Shown here: piece after piece, positions 26,709-36,105 of the stretch | Position numbering within the stretch: position 1 is the stretch's first letter | How the letters are laid out: each line of letters opens with the position of its first letter | The notes under the pieces: model-generated | Seen by the model: the letters and a program-made list of their open reading frames with translations, nothing else | Told to the model about the DNA's origin: nothing | The model's database searches: none | Source of the DNA: JAJDIA01 sp031555145 | GTDB lineage: Bacteria > Bacteroidota > Bacteroidia > Bacteroidales > Tannerellaceae | NCBI GenBank assembly: GCA_031555145.1 | Contig: JAVBUR010000067.1 | Coordinates: forward strand, 1 to 64,000 | Reading direction: 5' to 3' | DNA: 64,000 bases | Position numbers and translations under genes: made by a program

Positions 26709-27830
26709 ATGATTTTAGATGTTGTAAAGAAAGAAATTCAGGAGATTCAGGATACTCCGATCGTGCAGCAGACCGCCTTTTGGTCGGAAGTGAAAACCCA
26801 TCAGGGACTCTCTACCCTGGCCTTCGACTTCAAAGTACGTAACAGGGATATATATAGCCAGGTGGGCGGCTATGGATGTACACAAGCTGATTTTCTTGTT
26901 GTGCAAAAGCCATTGAATAACTATCAGAGCATAGCCTATGTACCGTATGGTCCGGAGATAGAACCCTCCGAAGAACATCAGGGCCGCTTTCTGGAAGAGC
27001 TGTCCGAGATTATCCGCTCGCATTTGCCGTCGAGTTGTATTGGTATCCGGTACGACCTGAACTGGCATTCGCACTGGTGCGACGAAGAACATTTCGACGA
27101 ACGTGGCGTATGGATTGGACCTCCGGATAAAAAGTACCAGGAGTTTCACCTGAACTATAATACGATCAATTGGAATCTGCGGAAAAGCAATTCGGATATC
27201 CTGCCTTCTACCACTGTCTTCCTTGACCTGACATTGTCTGAAGATGAGATTCTGGAAAAGATGAAGCCGAAGACCCGTTATAACATCCGCCTGGCTGAAC
27301 GGAAGAATGTCCGCGTTCGCCGTACCGGCATGAACGAGATTCATATCTGGTATGAACTATACAAGGACACGGCATTGCGCAACGGACTGTATATTAACGG
27401 CGTCGAGTATTTCACCTCCATCCTGACGGCCAAAGCAGACAACACCTCCTCCCCTGCCCATGTAGAACTGCTGTTGGCGGAAGTCAACGGGGAACCGCTG
27501 GCCGCCATCTTCCTGGTGATATCCGGGCATCGGGGCACTTACCTCTATGGTGCCTCCGCTTCGCACAAACGCAATTATATGCCTACCTATGCGCTGCAAT
27601 GGGAAGCCATCCGGATAGCGAAGGCCTCCGGTTGTATTGAATATGATATGTTTGGTGTATCACCCGGTCCGGACACCTCCCACCCGATGTATGGACTGTA
27701 CCAGTTTAAGACCGGCTTTGGTGGTGACTTGTTCCATCACCTGGGTTGCTGGGACTATCCGCTTGACGAAGATAGCTATCGCATGTTTCAGATCAGCGAG
27801 ATGAACGCGCAGGGGTATTACGCCATGTGA
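26709..27830 (+). CDS. FemA/FemB-family aminoacyltransferase-like protein
   Basis: A 373-residue protein of the FemAB/GNAT-like group, which in Firmicutes moves amino acids from tRNA onto the peptidoglycan bridge. Two acetyltransferase-like halves can be seen: the first ends around YVPYGPEI and IRYDLNWHSHW, and the second contains ILEKMKPKTRYNIRLAERKNVRVRRTG, then EPLAAIFLVISGHRGTYLYGASA and the closing GASGC.EYDMFGVSPGPDTSHPMYGLYQFKTGFGG type of ending seen in FemX-like proteins. Bacteroidetes peptidoglycan usually lacks such bridges, so the true acceptor is uncertain. It lies 72 bases after the kinase and overlaps the next, convergent kinase by 13 bases. Confidence 0.82.
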   Translation: MILDVVKKEIQEIQDTPIVQQTAFWSEVKTHQGLSTLAFDFKVRNRDIYSQVGGYGCTQADFLVVQKPLNNYQSIAYVPYGPEIEPSEEHQGRFLEELSEIIRSHLPSSCIGIRYDLNWHSHWCDEEHFDERGVWIGPPDKKYQEFHLNYNTINWNLRKSNSDILPSTTVFLDLTLSEDEILEKMKPKTRYNIRLAERKNVRVRRTGMNEIHIWYELYKDTALRNGLYINGVEYFTSILTAKADNTSSPAHVELLLAEVNGEPLAAIFLVISGHRGTYLYGASASHKRNYMPTYALQWEAIRIAKASGCIEYDMFGVSPGPDTSHPMYGLYQFKTGFGGDLFHHLGCWDYPLDEDSYRMFQISEMNAQGYYAM

Positions 27831-29782
27831 TGGGGAATGATAAATTCGAAATTGGTTCCTTTTCCCAACTCTGAACTGATATGTAAGGTACCTCCCATCA
27901 ACTCGATCAGGTTCTTGGATATGGCCAGTCCAATGCCTGTTCCTCCATATTGAACAGCCTTCGACTGGTCGTGTACCTGATGGAAGGGACGTCCTATCTC
28001 AGATATTTTGTCTGCCGAGATACCAATCCCGGTATCCTCCACAAAGAAATGCAGTCCTTTATGATCAACACGGTATCCATATTTCACATAGCCTTTGTCG
28101 GTAAACTTGATGGCATTGCCGATCAGGTTATTCAATATCTGCCGTAAGCGGAAAAAGTCGAGGGAGTACAAAGGCTCCTTCTCTTGTTCCGGTATATCGT
28201 ATATCAAGTCGATATCTTTTTCCAACAGACTTGTGCCTGATGTCATAAACGAGGTGTACACATCACGAATCAACTTATCCAGGTTATCTTCTACCGGATT
28301 GATTTTTACCTGTCCGGCATCCAGTTTGGAGATATCCAGCAGGTCGTTGATCAATCCCATCAGTTGGTTGGCATTATCGGTGATGATTCGTACAAAATTC
28401 TTTTTCATATCGTCTTCCAGGAGGATATCTTCAGAGAAAATCAGTTCGAGGAAGCCTAGGATGGCATTCATCGGCGTACGGATCTCATGGCTCATGTTGG
28501 CCATAAAGGTACTCTTCAGCTTGTCCGATTCTTCGGCACGGTCACGTTCTTTGATCAGGTCTTCTTCCAGTTGTTTCTGGTCAGTGATATCAAGCAGGAT
28601 ACCGTCGTGTACTACATCGTCTTTATCCATGCTGCCCATGGACTGTACTTTATACCAGCGCACTTCATTGCCCCGGATATACCTGAAAGTGAGTGAAACG
28701 GATTGGGTAAGGCTATTGTTATGCCGCATCTTTGCCACCGTTTTAAGCCTTTCGTCCGGATGGATACGGTCCAAAAAGTGGCATAAATCGCTTTCCAGTA
28801 GCTCAGCGGTTAGCCCTCCCGACAGTTGATCAATATTGCTGGACACAAAATCGAGTGTTAACCTGCCCGAAGGGGTCATGCGGCTACGGTATATTGCACC
28901 ATTTACCAGGTTGGTACTGATTTGGTTCACCAGGTTTGTCTTCAGAAGCTCTTCTTGTGACTGCCGCAATTCGGTCTCGATTTGTTTACGCTTGGTGATG
29001 TCTATGGCCAATCCGTCCCACACAATCTGATCAGCCTGGTTTTGCCTGGGTTTTTCAGAAAATTCAAGATGCTTCAATTTACCTGTTGCCGGATTGGTAT
29101 AACGCAATTCCAGCACAAAAGGTTTTCCTCGTTCTATCGCCTGGAAAAGTTTCTGTTTATCAGTGGGATGTAACTGCTTATACAAAGGAGAGGTATTCTT
29201 CATCAGGTCTTCGGATTTCAATCCGCAGATTTGTTCGATCCCTTTGCTGGCATACAGCATTTGAGGAGCATCGCCTCCCTTTCTTAACAACTGGAAAGAA
29301 AAAGCGTTGGGCATATTATCATTGATGGATTGTAGCTTTTCTTCGCTCTCGGTCTTTTCGTCCAACAGTTCTTCCAGTTTTGTCTTATAGCGATGGAGTT
29401 CCATCTCATGGTTCTTAATATCAGATACGTCTGTAAAAGTGATCAAATGTGCATTCCGACCGTCTATCCACTTGAAGACAGACTGGCTGATCTGTAGCCA
29501 TTGATTCATGTCAGGATTATAGTTCTCCCACACATAAGCTGTACCTGATGGCTGTTGTAAGACATCTTTTAGCTTGCAGTATGGACATGGTCCATCAAAG
29601 TTGGATAACGCCTTCCAGCATTTCAACCCTTCAATTTCGTGTGCGAACTGTGATTTTAGTGCCCTGTTGGCAAATATGATCTCATATGTGTCTACATCAC
29701 ATACATATACAGAAGCCATGGTATTGTCCAGAACAATCTGTAGTGGATCTTTTTTCTTTTGACTGGTGTTACTGTCGTGCAT
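27818..29782 (-). CDS. Soluble PAS histidine kinase with Cys-cluster PAS domain (copy A)
   Basis: Cytosolic kinase of 654 residues with no membrane segment. The first PAS domain (about 10-115) has cysteines at 28, 55, 66 and 69, the last three in the pattern CWKAL-x6-PCPYC, which suggests a metal or redox site. A coiled coil (about 125-160) links to two further PAS domains with PAC ends (near 230-265 and 330-400), then HisKA with His432 in FMANMSHEIRTPMNAILGF, and an ATPase domain with DTGIGISADK and GGTGIGLAISKNLIELMGGTL. It is a clear duplicate of the kinase encoded upstream at 29937-31919, and no response regulator is close. Confidence 0.93.
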   Translation of the reverse strand: MHDSNTSQKKKDPLQIVLDNTMASVYVCDVDTYEIIFANRALKSQFAHEIEGLKCWKALSNFDGPCPYCKLKDVLQQPSGTAYVWENYNPDMNQWLQISQSVFKWIDGRNAHLITFTDVSDIKNHEMELHRYKTKLEELLDEKTESEEKLQSINDNMPNAFSFQLLRKGGDAPQMLYASKGIEQICGLKSEDLMKNTSPLYKQLHPTDKQKLFQAIERGKPFVLELRYTNPATGKLKHLEFSEKPRQNQADQIVWDGLAIDITKRKQIETELRQSQEELLKTNLVNQISTNLVNGAIYRSRMTPSGRLTLDFVSSNIDQLSGGLTAELLESDLCHFLDRIHPDERLKTVAKMRHNNSLTQSVSLTFRYIRGNEVRWYKVQSMGSMDKDDVVHDGILLDITDQKQLEEDLIKERDRAEESDKLKSTFMANMSHEIRTPMNAILGFLELIFSEDILLEDDMKKNFVRIITDNANQLMGLINDLLDISKLDAGQVKINPVEDNLDKLIRDVYTSFMTSGTSLLEKDIDLIYDIPEQEKEPLYSLDFFRLRQILNNLIGNAIKFTDKGYVKYGYRVDHKGLHFFVEDTGIGISADKISEIGRPFHQVHDQSKAVQYGGTGIGLAISKNLIELMGGTLHISSELGKGTNFEFIIPHHMA

Positions 29783-29857
29783 ACGTTCTTGATATTAGTA
29801 TCCTCTCCCTCATTTTGTACCTATAATCCAGGCCCTGAACGCTTTCAGATTGGTTTA

Positions 29858-29907
29858 TGGTATTTTGGCCGCATATTAAACTTAATATGTGGCCAAATGT
29901 AATACCA
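29858..29907. repeat. Long hairpin between the twin kinase genes
   Basis: TGGTATT (29858-29864) then TTGGCCGCATATTA (29865-29878) pairs with TAATATGTGGCCAA (29883-29896) then AATACCA (29901-29907), leaving a 4-base loop and a 4-base bulge (ATGT). About 21 pairs, one of them G-U. It lies in the 154-base gap between two same-strand genes. No T tract follows on the minus strand. Confidence 0.75.
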
Positions 29908-29936
29908 GTCTCGGTTTTGTTAGTTGTAATATGTGA

Positions 29937-31919
29937 TCATTTACTTGAAGATGGCGGTTTTGGAAGAATTTCCACACAGGGGATAATAAACTCAAAGCAG
30001 GTACCTTTTCCCACTTCTGAATTGACCAACAAGACCCCTCCCATCAGTTCAACCAGGTTCTTGCAGATAGCCAGTCCCATACCCGTACCACCATATTGAG
30101 CGGCCTTCGATTCGTCGTACACCTGATGGAACGGGCGATAAATATCTTTGATCTTTTCACTGGATATACCGATACCCGTATCTTCCACAAAGAAATGCAA
30201 TCCCTGTGGAGTTGGTCGATAGCCAAACCTGATGTAACCCCGGTCGGTAAACTTGATAGCATTACCAATGATATTGTTCAAAACCTGCCGCAGGCGGAAG
30301 TAGTCGAGAGTGAACTCGCCAACTGCATCCTGCCCGGATGTATCCACCAACAATTCCATTTTTTTCTCCGGGGCAATAACGCCCGACGTAATAAATGACG
30401 CATGTATATCTTGCATCAACGTATTCAGTTCACCCTTTTTGGGGACGATTTTAACCTGTCCGGCATCCAACTTGGATATATCGAGTAGATCGTTGATCAG
30501 TTTCATCAATTGATGGGCATTATCAGTGATGATACGAACAAATTCTTTCACTGTCTGCGGATCTAACTCCATTTCTTCCGAAAAGATCAACTCCAGGAAA
30601 CCCAGGATGGCATTCATGGGTGTACGTATCTCGTGGCTCATATTGGCCATAAACGTACTCTTGAGGCGGTCAGACTCTTCGGCTTGGTTACGGGCCTGTA
30701 TCAGGTCGTTTTCCAACCGTTTTTGATCAGTAATATCCATCAGGATACCGTCATGCACGACAATATCTCCCTGCAAGCTCCCTTTCGACTGGATTTTATA
30801 CCAGCATAATTCGCCATCACGTATATAGCGGAAAACGGAGGAAATAGAGCCTGCTTCAGTCGCCCCTGCCCGTATTTCGTTTAGAATAGGGCGGTCTTCG
30901 GGGTAAATATTGAAAAAGAAAGGAGCAATATTCTCCTGTAACTCGGATGCGGATATACCCCCTGAAAGCTGGTCGATATTGTTTGATACATAATCAAGAA
31001 TCGTTCTCCCCTGGGCATTCTGATGGGTACGATAAATCGCACTCTTCTCCATATTATTGCTGATCTCATTCACCAGATCGGCTTTAAGCAGAAGATCCTG
31101 CGATTGTTTTAATTCGGATTCGACCTGCTTGCGCAGTGTGATATCGATTGCCAGTCCGTCCCATACAATCTCACCGGCGGTGTTCATGCGAGGTATTTCG
31201 GATATCTCCAACCACTTCTTCTCCCCTGTTCCTGGTTTTGTATAAGGAGTTTCCAACGTAAAAGGCTTACCGGCTGAAGCGGCCTTGACAAAGTTCATCA
31301 CATCCTCCGGATTCATATTATTGAAGATGGGCATTACATCCTCTCCCATTTGATCGACCGGAATGCCACAAATAGTTTCAACTCCTTTACTGATATAAAG
31401 CAACAGCGGCACATTATTCTCCCTTTCGATCAACTGGAAGGTAAACGCATTCGGCATATTGTCGCTCATGGACTGTAGCTTCTGTTCGCTTTCTGTCTTT
31501 TCAGCCAGCATCTTTTCCAGTTCATCTTTATATATTCGGAGTTGTTCGGCATTATTTTTGACCTCAGATATATCAGTGACCGTGATCAGGTGTACATCAC
31601 GTCCATCTGTCCACTTCACAATAGAATCATTCATCTGAAGCCAACTATTGAGATGCGGATTGTAATTCTCCCAGAAATAGGGCTCTCCCAAGGGTTTTTT
31701 TAATACTTCATGCAACTTACAATACGGACAGGGTCCCTCATAGAGAGATAATGCTTTCCAACATTTCATTCCTTCTACTTCGTACGGATATAGAGATTTT
31801 AAAGCCTTATTGGCAAATACGATTTCATAAGTATCCACATCGCAAACATACACCGACGCCGGCGTGTTGTCCAATACGATCTGAAGTGGATCATTTCTCA
31901 GGGTAGTTTCGTTATTCAT
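29937..31919 (-). CDS. Soluble PAS histidine kinase with Cys-cluster PAS domain (copy B)
   Basis: Paralogue of the kinase encoded just downstream, with the same domain order and close sequence throughout: a first PAS domain opening PLQIVLDNTPASVYVCDVDTYEI, cysteines at 26, 53, 64 and 67 at positions equivalent to copy A, coiled coil, two more PAS/PAC units, HisKA with His429 (FMANMSHEIRTPMNAILGF) and an ATPase domain ending GMGLAICKNLVELMGGVLLVNSEVGKGTCFEFIIP. The frame is open from a GTG at 31925, but ATG at 31919 is the better start. The two genes are separated by a long hairpin. The differences lie mostly in the middle PAS domains and the C-terminal tail, so they may sense related but distinct cues. 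Confidence 0.92.
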   Translation of the reverse strand: MNNETTLRNDPLQIVLDNTPASVYVCDVDTYEIVFANKALKSLYPYEVEGMKCWKALSLYEGPCPYCKLHEVLKKPLGEPYFWENYNPHLNSWLQMNDSIVKWTDGRDVHLITVTDISEVKNNAEQLRIYKDELEKMLAEKTESEQKLQSMSDNMPNAFTFQLIERENNVPLLLYISKGVETICGIPVDQMGEDVMPIFNNMNPEDVMNFVKAASAGKPFTLETPYTKPGTGEKKWLEISEIPRMNTAGEIVWDGLAIDITLRKQVESELKQSQDLLLKADLVNEISNNMEKSAIYRTHQNAQGRTILDYVSNNIDQLSGGISASELQENIAPFFFNIYPEDRPILNEIRAGATEAGSISSVFRYIRDGELCWYKIQSKGSLQGDIVVHDGILMDITDQKRLENDLIQARNQAEESDRLKSTFMANMSHEIRTPMNAILGFLELIFSEEMELDPQTVKEFVRIITDNAHQLMKLINDLLDISKLDAGQVKIVPKKGELNTLMQDIHASFITSGVIAPEKKMELLVDTSGQDAVGEFTLDYFRLRQVLNNIIGNAIKFTDRGYIRFGYRPTPQGLHFFVEDTGIGISSEKIKDIYRPFHQVYDESKAAQYGGTGMGLAICKNLVELMGGVLLVNSEVGKGTCFEFIIPCVEILPKPPSSSK

Positions 31920-32036
31920 TATCACAACATTTGAAGCTGCCCAAAATTAATTCATTCGTTTTAAATAAGGGTGGTTTTTCCCTTTATTTTATCAATAATT
32001 ATCCGGCTAGGGAGGTATCACCGGTGTTTTTAAATA

Positions 32037-32073
32037 AAAAAAGCCAACAAATCATGAATTTGTTGGCTTTTTT
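32037..32073 (-). terminator. Terminator of tRNA-Pro
   Basis: AAAAAAGCCAACAAA (32037-32051) and TTTGTTGGCTTTTTT (32059-32073) form a 15-bp stem with a 7-base loop. It is 6 bases past the 3' end of the tRNA on the minus strand and is A/T-tailed on both sides. Confidence 0.88.
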
Positions 32074-32079
32074 ATTCTG

Positions 32080-32154
32080 TCGGGGTACCAAGATTCGAAC
32101 TTGGGACCCCCTGCTCCCAAAGCAGGTGCGCTAACCGGACTGCGCTACACCCCG
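32080..32154 (-). tRNA. tRNA-Pro (UGG)
   Basis: On the minus strand a complete cloverleaf of 75 nt runs from CGGGGTG to TACCCCG plus discriminator A. The anticodon arm CTGCTTTGGGAGCAG gives anticodon UGG, and the T loop is TTCGAAT. CCA is not encoded. Confidence 0.97.
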
Positions 32155-32179
32155 TTACGGTTTTTGCCGTTTTGCGGTG

Positions 32180-32210
32180 CAAAGGTAGGATTTTATTTTA
32201 ATCACCCAAG
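32180..32210 (-). promoter_or_regulatory. Promoter of tRNA-Pro
   Basis: On the minus strand CTTG (32207-32210) and TACCTTTG (32180-32187) are separated by 19 bases, a good fit to the Bacteroidetes -33/-7 promoter. The tRNA starts 26 bases further on. Confidence 0.7.
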
Positions 32211-32232
32211 TTATTTTTCGATTTTTTGTTAC

Positions 32233-34221
32233 TTATTTGAAGATATGGCCGGCAAAACCACCGCCAGGAGCCATTTTGATAGTCAATTTCCGGTTAGCAG
32301 GGACAGCTATTACCTCCTTTTTGTAATCGCGGCCGGCACGGTGGGCATTGATACCGTCTTTATACAGTTCGATGTTGTAGTTGCCTTCTCCCAGGAACGA
32401 CAAGTCGAGTACCATTTCGCGGGCTGTCCAGTTAGTCAGGGCTCCCACATACCATTCGTCGCCCTGTCGGCGGGCGATGGCTACATATTCTGACACTTTA
32501 CCGTCCAGTGCCACCGTTTCATCCCATATGGTAGGAATACCGGAGATAAAGCGGGTGCATTCTTCTTCCTGCATATAATTGGACGGACTGTCGCAAAGCA
32601 TGTTCAGCGGTGATTCGAAGATCACATAGGTGGCCAACTGGCGGCAACGGGTACCCTGACTCATCGGCTCGGAATTGATCGGACGGTAATTGCCGCGGGC
32701 GGCATTACGCATCGCTCCCTGTGTGTAGTCCATAGGGCCGGCAACCATGCGGATAAAGGGGATGCTAACGTCGTAGGTCACCATATCGTAGGTTGTGGGC
32801 GACCATTTCAACTGTTCCAGACCGTTTACGCCTTCATAGTTGATCACATTCGGATAAGTACGCTGCAAGCCGGTCGGTTTATACACCCCGTGGAAGTCGA
32901 CCAGCATTTTATAGCGGGCGCAGACTTCGGCGGCACGATTCACAAAGTCCACGATCTCCTGGTCGTCACGATCCATAAAGTCGACTTTAAAGCCCTTTAC
33001 GCCCATATCGGCATAATGCTTTACTACGTTTTCCATATCCCGGCTGAATGCCCAGTAACCGGCCCAAAGGATAATGTCAACATTCTTTTGTTTTCCATAG
33101 GCCACCAGACCCGGAATGTCGATCTCAGGAATCACATTCAGCATATCGGCCTTACCGGTTACAGCCCAACCTTCGTCCAGGATCACATATTCAATATTAT
33201 GCTTGGCCGCAAAATCGATATAATACTTATACGTCGCATTATTGATACCGGCTTCAAAGTCTACGCCATACAGGTTCCAGTCGTTCCACCAGTCCCACGC
33301 TACCTTACCGGGCTTAACCCAAGACACGTCTGTCAGGCGCGAGGGGGAAGCCAGACGATACACCATGTCACAATCGGCTAGTTCCTTGTCGTTTTGCGAT
33401 ACGATAAAGGTACGCCAGGGGAAGGAATGGACTCCCTTTGTCTTGGCGATATAATTTTCCCGTTCCTTCACCAACATCTGGAGGTTGTTGTGACCTCCCT
33501 GTACTTTTGTTTTCGGATAGGGAGCGAATACGGCTTTGAATGCTGGTTTATCGGCACTATTGTTCAGGAACATGCCGGGATACCCTTCGAGGTCTACTTC
33601 CGTGATGCAGAGTTTCTTTCCCTCAGGCAGTTCTACTAATAACGGCAGGATAAGCAAACGCTTGCTATTGAGTTCCGTGATCCGCTTGTGGTTATAGGGT
33701 TGTTCGAACGAATTGGTGAATTGTTCTTCAAATGTCGGTTTTTCGGTGTTCACATACGGAGAGAAGGTGGAGTAGTCTGCCGGGAATACATAAGATGCCT
33801 CTTCATTCACCACGACGATATCTCCCTTTTTATTTGTCACAAACCGGTAAGCCATCCCTTCGTCATACATACGGAATACCAGGCTGTAGTTACCTTGAAA
33901 GGTAACAGTAAGTTCGTTGTACGTATCCTTCACCACGCTTTTCTTATACAAGGGAGAAGGAATTTCCTTATCCGCCACCTTGCGGGTCACTTTCGATACT
34001 TTAGGTTTGGCACCGAGCACTTCACCCGATTGCAGTGTCATCGAAATAGCGGAAGGGCTCAGTATCTCGGTCGCATCATGCGTCAACGAGAAAGTGATTT
34101 GATCTGCTACCGAGATTTCCACTTTCATTTTTTTATCCGGCGATACCAGATCATACTTCTTTTGTCCCCAAGCAGGCAAGATAGCCAGCAGGATGAGGGC
34201 AAGTGATAAATGTGTTTTCAT
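32233..34221 (-). CDS. GH97 glycoside hydrolase, probably retaining alpha-galactosidase type
   Basis: A secreted (signal peptide 1-19, cleaved after LPAWG) 662-residue GH97 enzyme. The N-terminal beta-sandwich holds YDLVSPDKKMKVEISV and LVFRMYDEGMAYRF, the barrel holds YYIDFAAKHNIEYVILDEGW, VDIILWAGYWAF, GVKGFKVDFMDRDDQEIVDF and PMSQGTRCRQLATYVIFESPLNMLCDSP. In GH97 the retaining alpha-galactosidase branch uses an Asp nucleophile in the segment equivalent to KVDFMDRDD, while inverting SusB-type alpha-glucosidases use Glu bases; the visible Asp supports the retaining branch, but this is inference. It is not beside SusC/SusD. cutC lies 35 bases upstream on the same strand, so the two may share a transcript. 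Confidence 0.9.
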   Translation of the reverse strand: MKTHLSLALILLAILPAWGQKKYDLVSPDKKMKVEISVADQITFSLTHDATEILSPSAISMTLQSGEVLGAKPKVSKVTRKVADKEIPSPLYKKSVVKDTYNELTVTFQGNYSLVFRMYDEGMAYRFVTNKKGDIVVVNEEASYVFPADYSTFSPYVNTEKPTFEEQFTNSFEQPYNHKRITELNSKRLLILPLLVELPEGKKLCITEVDLEGYPGMFLNNSADKPAFKAVFAPYPKTKVQGGHNNLQMLVKERENYIAKTKGVHSFPWRTFIVSQNDKELADCDMVYRLASPSRLTDVSWVKPGKVAWDWWNDWNLYGVDFEAGINNATYKYYIDFAAKHNIEYVILDEGWAVTGKADMLNVIPEIDIPGLVAYGKQKNVDIILWAGYWAFSRDMENVVKHYADMGVKGFKVDFMDRDDQEIVDFVNRAAEVCARYKMLVDFHGVYKPTGLQRTYPNVINYEGVNGLEQLKWSPTTYDMVTYDVSIPFIRMVAGPMDYTQGAMRNAARGNYRPINSEPMSQGTRCRQLATYVIFESPLNMLCDSPSNYMQEEECTRFISGIPTIWDETVALDGKVSEYVAIARRQGDEWYVGALTNWTAREMVLDLSFLGEGNYNIELYKDGINAHRAGRDYKKEVIAVPANRKLTIKMAPGGGFAGHIFK

Positions 34222-34256
34222 ATTAGATATATTTAATGTATTTCAGGAATAGGATA

Positions 34257-34988
34257 TTATAAATATAAGGCCACTTTTGCACGATCTGTCTCTACGGTTT
34301 CGAATTCGGAAGAAACGATATTGCTGCCCATCGGGACGTTTTCGTTGCGGTATCCCATCCGACTGTGTACGATACTACGTGCCGAGGTATGAAACTCAGT
34401 GGCGCTGGTAGCGGTTTCGATCTGTGCGATATTGTTCTCCCGCACACCGCATCCCGGCATGATGATGATCCTTCCGCCCGCCCGCTTCACCAGTTCAGCG
34501 ATCATCGGAATCCCTGTGACGGCATCCGGCTGCTGGCCTGAAGTAAGGATACGGTCACATCCGACTTCGATAAGCTGTTCCAACGCTGTGAACGGATCAC
34601 GGCAGACATCGAAAGCACGATGAAAAGTGACGGACAACGGACGAGCCGCCTCTACCAACCGGTTCAGTAGCGCCACGTCAATATCCCCTTCCGGCGTGAG
34701 GCATCCCACCACTACCCCATGTACCTTCAGGCTCTTGCAGAGTTCAATATCATGCAGCATCGACACCACTTCGGCCTCCGTATAGAGAAAATCGCCCCCA
34801 CGGGGACGAATAATCACATTGATTGCTATCCGGCTGGTCAACGCCTGTGCCGTCCGTATTTCCCCATAACTAGGTGTTGTCCCACCTTCGGGAATACCGG
34901 CACATAGTTCCACACGCGTTGCTCCTCCGGCCTCCGCCTCCACACAACTCTGTGCCGAATTAGCACATATTTCGATTGTACGCTTCAT
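34257..34988 (-). CDS. cutC: CutC family protein
   Basis: A 243-residue TIM-barrel protein with the family blocks IEICANSAQSCVEAEAGGATRVELCAGIPEGGTTPSYG at the start, then VIIRPRGGDFLYTEAEV, VTFHRAFDVCRDPFTALEQLIEVGCDRILTSGQ and IIIMPGCGVRENNIA. CutC was named for copper tolerance in E. coli, but direct copper handling is doubtful and its enzymatic role is open. It is transcribed toward GH97 with 35 bases between them. A TAAGTTTG box on the minus strand at 35014-35021 is a possible promoter. Confidence 0.95.
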   Translation of the reverse strand: MKRTIEICANSAQSCVEAEAGGATRVELCAGIPEGGTTPSYGEIRTAQALTSRIAINVIIRPRGGDFLYTEAEVVSMLHDIELCKSLKVHGVVVGCLTPEGDIDVALLNRLVEAARPLSVTFHRAFDVCRDPFTALEQLIEVGCDRILTSGQQPDAVTGIPMIAELVKRAGGRIIIMPGCGVRENNIAQIETATSATEFHTSARSIVHSRMGYRNENVPMGSNIVSSEFETVETDRAKVALYL

Positions 34989-35067
34989 TTTCGATCAATT
35001 ATCTTGAAGAGCACAAACTTAACTAAAATCCGCAAACCTACCATCCGGTTTTAGAAATTTACTTCAT

Positions 35068-36096
35068 TCACTTTTTCGGCATCAGGCCTGCGGTGCGTTG
35101 GGAAGAGCGATCTTCGTGGCAGTTGGTGCAGGTGATGTGGTGGATATTGTGGGGGCTTTTGAGGTCGGTGTAGGTGGTGTTCATGGTTTTTACGTCAATG
35201 CCACAGTTGGACATCGCCGGGTGGCAGTTGTCGCATGAAGCGGTGGCCAGGTTGCTGTGTGGCTGGTGGCAGGCGAGGCAACTGATGCCCTCGTGTACAC
35301 CGGTCGGCGTACGGTCGTCTTCACTGCCGGCCTGATGCCAGGCGTTGGGTGAATGACACTGGAGGCAGAGCAACGCGTTCGGATCGTCAGAGGTAAGCAC
35401 CGGGCGGCCATTATCCTGCATATCGACTTTCGTCAGGTAGTCGGTGCGCAGGTGCCTCTTTTCGGCACGTACATAGAGGGAGGTCTTCGGATGTTCGGGA
35501 TAGCCTTTGTCCGTATGCATCTGGTGGCAGGCGAGGCAAGGTATGGCGGGGCGGTCGGTCTGCTTCGTGTCGATGATCCGGTAGGTATCGGGATCTCCTT
35601 CGAGATCTCCCATTAATTGTTCGAGATTGCCGTCGTAATACATGCCGTGGCAACGGAAACAGTCCGGATATGGCCGTTCCATCCGGTTATGGTCGCCATC
35701 TAGGAAGATGTCTTTGTAGGAGATTCCATGTCCTCCCGCCAGCCAACCGGCGTGTTCAGACTGGTGACAGGAGGTGCAACGTGCCGAGACGTCAATTACC
35801 TGTTCTTCCGACAGACGGATATCTTCATTCTGTTTATCGGATGTGAAATGCGCCAACACCATATTTGTTTTTTCTTTCAGGCTGTGCAGGCCACCGCTGA
35901 CAGCTGTTCCATGACATTCGATGCAATGGATATCGGCATGCGCCGAGGCAAGCCAACTTTCGTGGTTGGCTTTGATCTCATGGCATCCGGCACAGGTATT
36001 GACCGGATCAAGCCGGTTCCATGTCGCATACGAAGCCACTACAACAACCATGCAGGCGGCTACCCCCAGCCAGAGTTCTTTCTTTCCCTTCTTCAT
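35068..36096 (-). CDS. Nine-heme c-type cytochrome, membrane-anchored
   Basis: A 342-residue cytochrome with nine CxxCH heme-attachment motifs, the first (CAGCH) at residues 35-39 and the others spread to the C-terminus (CIECH, CTSCH, CFRCH, CLACH, CLQCH, CLACH, CDNCH, CTNCH). One hydrophobic helix at about 8-25 after a basic start anchors it to the inner membrane with the hemes in the periplasm, as in NapC/NrfH quinol dehydrogenases; that likeness is limited to the first 70 residues. Its gene follows the GMC flavoprotein gene after 9 bases, so it is probably the electron acceptor for that enzyme. Gluconate-type dehydrogenases normally use a three-heme cytochrome; nine is far more. Confidence 0.93.
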   Translation of the reverse strand: MKKGKKELWLGVAACMVVVVASYATWNRLDPVNTCAGCHEIKANHESWLASAHADIHCIECHGTAVSGGLHSLKEKTNMVLAHFTSDKQNEDIRLSEEQVIDVSARCTSCHQSEHAGWLAGGHGISYKDIFLDGDHNRMERPYPDCFRCHGMYYDGNLEQLMGDLEGDPDTYRIIDTKQTDRPAIPCLACHQMHTDKGYPEHPKTSLYVRAEKRHLRTDYLTKVDMQDNGRPVLTSDDPNALLCLQCHSPNAWHQAGSEDDRTPTGVHEGISCLACHQPHSNLATASCDNCHPAMSNCGIDVKTMNTTYTDLKSPHNIHHITCTNCHEDRSSQRTAGLMPKK

Positions 36097-36105
36097 AGTG
36101 CTTCG

